This document shows, in pieces, positions 33,834 to 36,929 of a DNA stretch of 36,929 nucleotides. Every line of letters begins with the position of its first letter. Position 1 is the stretch's first letter. The DNA comes from Pseudomonadota bacterium. Lineage in GTDB: Bacteria > Myxococcota_A > Bradymonadia > UBA4248. The translations under genes were made by a program, and so were the position numbers. The stretch is from contig JAFRYG010000064.1 in NCBI GenBank assembly GCA_017441205.1, positions 1 through 36,929 of the forward strand, given 5' to 3'. The notes under the pieces were generated by a model that ran no database searches, was not told the origin of the DNA, and saw only the letters and a program-made list of their open reading frames with translations.

Positions 33834-35939
33834 TTATTTGGCGCAAGCCTTATAATCGTTGCACATACCGGCCTCAACCAGCGATTCAAGATCGATTGCC
33901 GGATAGTGACAAAGCTGATCCTTGGAATCCGTCTCGGTTTTTGGCGTCGTGCAATACATGGTGCCCTCGCCGGTCTGGACATTCTTGTTATTATAGGCGC
34001 TCCAGATACCAGCCACGGCTGTCGACGTCTTGACAGAAGTATCGCCCGACTTCGTCGTAATTGACATGCTGCCCGTCCACTTGCCGTCATTGATATCATC
34101 GACGACATTGTCGGCGTTCGTATCCTTAAGGAATGCCGTACCACTGATGAGGATATCGGAACCGGCATCCTTGACATTCAGGATGGCAGAGGCAAATCCA
34201 AGACCACTGATAAGAGCATCCATTCCTTTATCAACCCATCCCTTTGTCGTGGAACTCGAAACATTGCCTAAGCCAAGCGATAAAGTATTAAGCAAATCAG
34301 CAATCCAATCGCCCACAGATTGTGTATTGATCCATTTACCAAATGCACATTTGAGCGAACTCTTGGTAACTTCATCGACCGTGCTGCCCTTGCCATGACA
34401 CTCATCCCCCGTCAGTTTGGGAATCAGGAAACCATTGAACAGCAGCATGACGATTTCGCCGTATTTGAGCTTCAATTCATGCGATTCGATCGAAACCTTG
34501 TCGTAAGCATTGGCCAGGGCACCATTCCAGTCACCCGCAAGCAAATTGACTTCATCGCTCGTAATCGAAGACGTATCAATGGCAAAGCGACCGCAGTTCG
34601 GATCTGGATCATCGGTACAATTCAAGCGCCAGTAAACCGCCAGTCCCGTATAGTTGTCGTGACCGCTCAGCTCGACTTCGCCTTCTTTCTGAACGCTCAG
34701 CGAACCGATGAACTCCATCTGTCGAATGACGTTGCCAAACTGGCACACAAATAACCCGACTTTGCATCCCGTCTGGCTGCTCTTGACCGTATCATTCAGA
34801 TAATCCTGCAGCTTAGACTTTAATCCCGTCACACTTAATGCAGTATCAGCCAATATCCCCGCCCAGCCGGCAATTCCTGTTTTAACAGCATCAATAATAT
34901 AATTGTAAACCTCTCCGCCAGGATTGCGGGCGAACGCATCGATCTTGCTCAGGACACTGCCGACGGTTCCCAGGGCTGCAGTGACATTGCCGAGGTCGAA
35001 ATAGCTTCGGATATGGTACGTCGTGACCGGATCCAAAGCAATGGTATCGAGATAAATCGTGCTTTCGGTCGTCTGATTTTCGAAAACAGCCGTTCCGGAA
35101 TCGAGGCATCCGATGGCCACCGGTGCACCAGCTTCGGAATAGCCGTATGCAATCAGCGTGTACTTCATTTCCGTCGAAAGATTCTCGAATTTTGCCGACT
35201 GGTCATTGACGGGGTCCAGAATCGGATTGGCTTCATCGCCTGTCTTCCAATTGGTTATCGGGCCCTTTGGCAGATCGAGGCGCGCGCACTGAACTTCATC
35301 GCCGTCATACAGCTTTATGCTGTAATTCTTGACCGGGGCATTTCCGTTATAAACCGCAGTCGCGCTCAGCGCACCTTTCGGTTTATCAAGTACCGTCACA
35401 TCAAACTTGACGGTCTTGGGGGCGATATCGCTTGCAGCAACGACGACAACAGCACCGGGGACTTCCGTCGCATTGATGGTTGCCGAAGCAACACCGGATT
35501 CATTGGTCTGAGATTTATTAACGGCCATCGATGCCGATTCCAGTCCGGATTCAATGCCCCAGCGGATGGTTTCTGCACTGATCCCTTCCCCGGCCGTCTC
35601 GCGATCCGTCGAAACGAGCATGACACTCAGTTTCGTAAAACCTGCATTGGCGATTTCGACATCCGTCGCCATAGCCGGCATCAGAACGGCCTTCCAGCCC
35701 TCCTTGGGTTCCTCTTTCGGAGGCTCCGGAACGACATTGTCTTCCGGCCCTTTCTGCTCGTCCTCGCCAGTTTCGTCGTCTTTCTTCGGCTCTTCTTGGT
35801 TAGGTGTATCTTCCTCGGGCTCAGCTTCTTTCTCTTTATGAGCCCTCGTACTGGTATCCGAATCATCGCTGCATGCGAGAAGCGGAAAACTCACAGAGAA
35901 CGCCAGTAATGCTGCCAGACTGTAATGTAATGCTTTCAT
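33834..35939 (-). CDS. Ig-like domain lipoprotein, unknown function
   Basis: The ATG at 35939 has GGAGG five bases upstream; another ATG adjoins it at 35942, and a longer frame would begin at 35969. The 701-residue product has a lipoprotein signal ending SFPLLAC, then a charged Glu/Lys/Pro linker of ~60 residues. A Big_1-like Ig segment follows (NESGVASATINATEVPGAVVVVAASD), and then a second beta-rich domain. The C-terminal ~400 residues contain alternating helical and strand stretches and a few cysteines, with no motif I recognise. It is monocistronic, with a good promoter upstream and a clear terminator downstream. It probably sits on the outer membrane; its role is unknown. Confidence 0.78.
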   Translation of the reverse strand: MKALHYSLAALLAFSVSFPLLACSDDSDTSTRAHKEKEAEPEEDTPNQEEPKKDDETGEDEQKGPEDNVVPEPPKEEPKEGWKAVLMPAMATDVEIANAGFTKLSVMLVSTDRETAGEGISAETIRWGIESGLESASMAVNKSQTNESGVASATINATEVPGAVVVVAASDIAPKTVKFDVTVLDKPKGALSATAVYNGNAPVKNYSIKLYDGDEVQCARLDLPKGPITNWKTGDEANPILDPVNDQSAKFENLSTEMKYTLIAYGYSEAGAPVAIGCLDSGTAVFENQTTESTIYLDTIALDPVTTYHIRSYFDLGNVTAALGTVGSVLSKIDAFARNPGGEVYNYIIDAVKTGIAGWAGILADTALSVTGLKSKLQDYLNDTVKSSQTGCKVGLFVCQFGNVIRQMEFIGSLSVQKEGEVELSGHDNYTGLAVYWRLNCTDDPDPNCGRFAIDTSSITSDEVNLLAGDWNGALANAYDKVSIESHELKLKYGEIVMLLFNGFLIPKLTGDECHGKGSTVDEVTKSSLKCAFGKWINTQSVGDWIADLLNTLSLGLGNVSSSTTKGWVDKGMDALISGLGFASAILNVKDAGSDILISGTAFLKDTNADNVVDDINDGKWTGSMSITTKSGDTSVKTSTAVAGIWSAYNNKNVQTGEGTMYCTTPKTETDSKDQLCHYPAIDLESLVEAGMCNDYKACAK

Positions 35940-35981
35940 CATGACCTCCTTAGGGGACTGAAAACACAAACTCCTATTTTA

Positions 35982-36010
35982 ATCATACACACTGATTTTC
36001 GATTATTCAA
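35982..36010 (-). promoter_or_regulatory. Strong sigma70-like promoter
   Basis: On the minus strand TTGAAT (36005-36010) is followed after 17 bases by TATGAT (35982-35987), about 43 bases before the ATG at 35939. Spacing and -10 match are near ideal. The -35 box equals that of the 12745-12772 promoter. Confidence 0.65.
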
Positions 36011-36586
36011 GGTTCATGGGTTATATTCGGTCATCAACGCATTCTTTTTCCGGTACTTTATTTGTGCAAAAAAAAATCGTACACCGAAGTGAAACAATCT
36101 CACTCCCGATGGCATCATGAAGAGTGAAGGAATGTTCCTTCCACTCTCATGAGGTGCCATATGTATCCATCCGGCTTTGTCTGACGAAGTTTCTCCCCCG
36201 ACATAATGTACGGACAACCCAGGGGAGGTTTTCTGCATCCAGGATTCCCGGACGCGGGGCCCCAATGCTGAAGAGCTGTACATGCCAGGCACATCGGGAT
36301 GCTTTTTTTACGACAGTTAATGCCGGAAAGGAGGCAGTGTGCCAAAGTCGAGCCAATTCAGGGTAGGGCGCAGGCTGGCGGGTGGGAATGGGACAGAGCG
36401 GATAACCCTTAAGGTTAGCCGCCACTCTTTATACCACATTAACCCACATTAACACACATTAACCCACACAAAAAAACCATACCCCACACTCATTTAAACA
36501 CTTCAGCTCACGCCAAAAAACAATCAGGATTGACCATGAATCAGATTTTTTCGTGAAAATGCCTGTTGCAGGTCAATTAAACACTG
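36011..36586. other. Non-coding stretch without a supported gene
   Basis: Overlapping short frames on both strands lack ribosome sites and family likeness. An imperfect hairpin GAGTGAAGGAA/TTCCTTCCACTC lies near 36123-36147. A short direct repeat of ACATTAACCCA (11 bp spacing) lies at about 36437-36468. I see nothing else that I can support. Confidence 0.5.
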
Positions 36587-36587
36587 C

Positions 36588-36922
36588 TCTGTATGACAAG
36601 CTCTGAACTTGGAGCTTGGAGCTTGGAGCCTGGAGCTTAGCGTTTGGAGCTTGGAGCTTATAGAGGTGAATGCATTTACCGATATTTGGGCAAGGACCTT
36701 TGTGATTGCATGACTTCCAACTCCCAACTCATGATGAGTTTGAGTTTTGAGTTTTGAGTTTTTAGAGGTGAATGAATGACCTGAGAATTGGAATTGGACT
36801 GAGAACAAGAAGACGACTGATGTTAGTGAATAGTGATGAGAATTTATAGCTTATAGAGGGTCGACATTATCTGTACTTTAGCAAAAGTCTTGGTGATTGC
36901 GTGACTTCCAACTCCCAACTCA
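36588..36922. repeat. Heptanucleotide repeats and ~78 bp degenerate direct repeat
   Basis: The region opens with TCTGTATGACAAGCT, as at 4155-4169. A run of period-7 units TTGGAGC follows (about 36608-36659), and later TTTTGAG (about 36738-36762). The segment 36655-36731 (AGCTTATAGAGG ... CTTCCAACTCCCAACTCA) recurs in diverged form at 36848-36922. The heptads are variants of one theme, TTGGAGC, TTGGAAG and TTTTGAG, on one strand or the other. Confidence 0.7.
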
Positions 36923-36929
36923 CCCTCAC

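Noticed and set aside
36014-36425. Several overlapping minus-strand frames of 76-92 codons near the right end
   Set aside because: They overlap each other, start mostly at weak codons without ribosome sites, and match no family I know.

Overview
The window looks like a chromosomal segment of a Gram-negative, predatory- or social-lineage bacterium of the Myxococcota/Bradymonadota type. This is inferred from the gene mix, not from a marker gene: three Hanks-type Ser/Thr kinases, one with a Sel1 tail; a sigma54-type activator; and many lipoproteins, several of them giant and cysteine-rich. Base composition is moderate (roughly half G+C by eye). No rRNA, tRNA, CRISPR array, transposase or phage gene was seen.

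Layout. 0-2.7 kb: a FAD-less molybdenum hydroxylase resembling the selenium-dependent xanthine dehydrogenase group, preceded by two palindromes and followed by a tandem ~88 bp repeat. 2.9-5.1 kb: an exported LysM protein and a HAD phosphatase/mutase. 5.2-8.3 kb: two tandem paralogous kinases. 8.4-15.0 kb: two near-identical alpha/beta-hydrolase lipoproteins (minus strand) flanking a giant Cys-rich NlpC/P60-like lipoprotein and a decayed AAA-ATPase gene. 15.5-18.1 kb: a small Cys-rich lipoprotein and a kinase-TM-Sel1 protein. 18.4-24.6 kb: two convergent giant Cys-rich lipoproteins, one with a calcineurin-type phosphoesterase and one with Ig-like and propeller-like parts. 24.8-30.2 kb: a large membrane protein divergent from a sigma54-type activator that carries a five-cysteine insertion in its receiver domain. 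30.2-33.6 kb: a minus-strand operon nadB-queE-queD-nucleotidyltransferase (NAD and queuosine precursor synthesis). 33.8-36.0 kb: an Ig-like lipoprotein with a clear promoter and terminator. 36.0-36.9 kb: repeat-rich DNA with no supported gene.

How the genes fit together. Most of the window is cell-surface and signalling material. Kinases and the activator sense or relay signals, and the modular Cys-rich lipoproteins present enzymatic heads on disulfide-rich stalks. The housekeeping content is nadB-queE-queD, the HAD enzyme and the Mo hydroxylase.

The most unusual signal is non-coding. At least ten intergenic stem-loops share one architecture: an outer stem, TAT, an inner stem, a short loop, the inner stem, ATA, one unpaired C, and the outer stem. 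Both stems change sequence from copy to copy while keeping pairing. Some are joined to a second palindrome family ending in CGTCTCT. This looks like a dispersed structured DNA or RNA element that I cannot assign to a known class.
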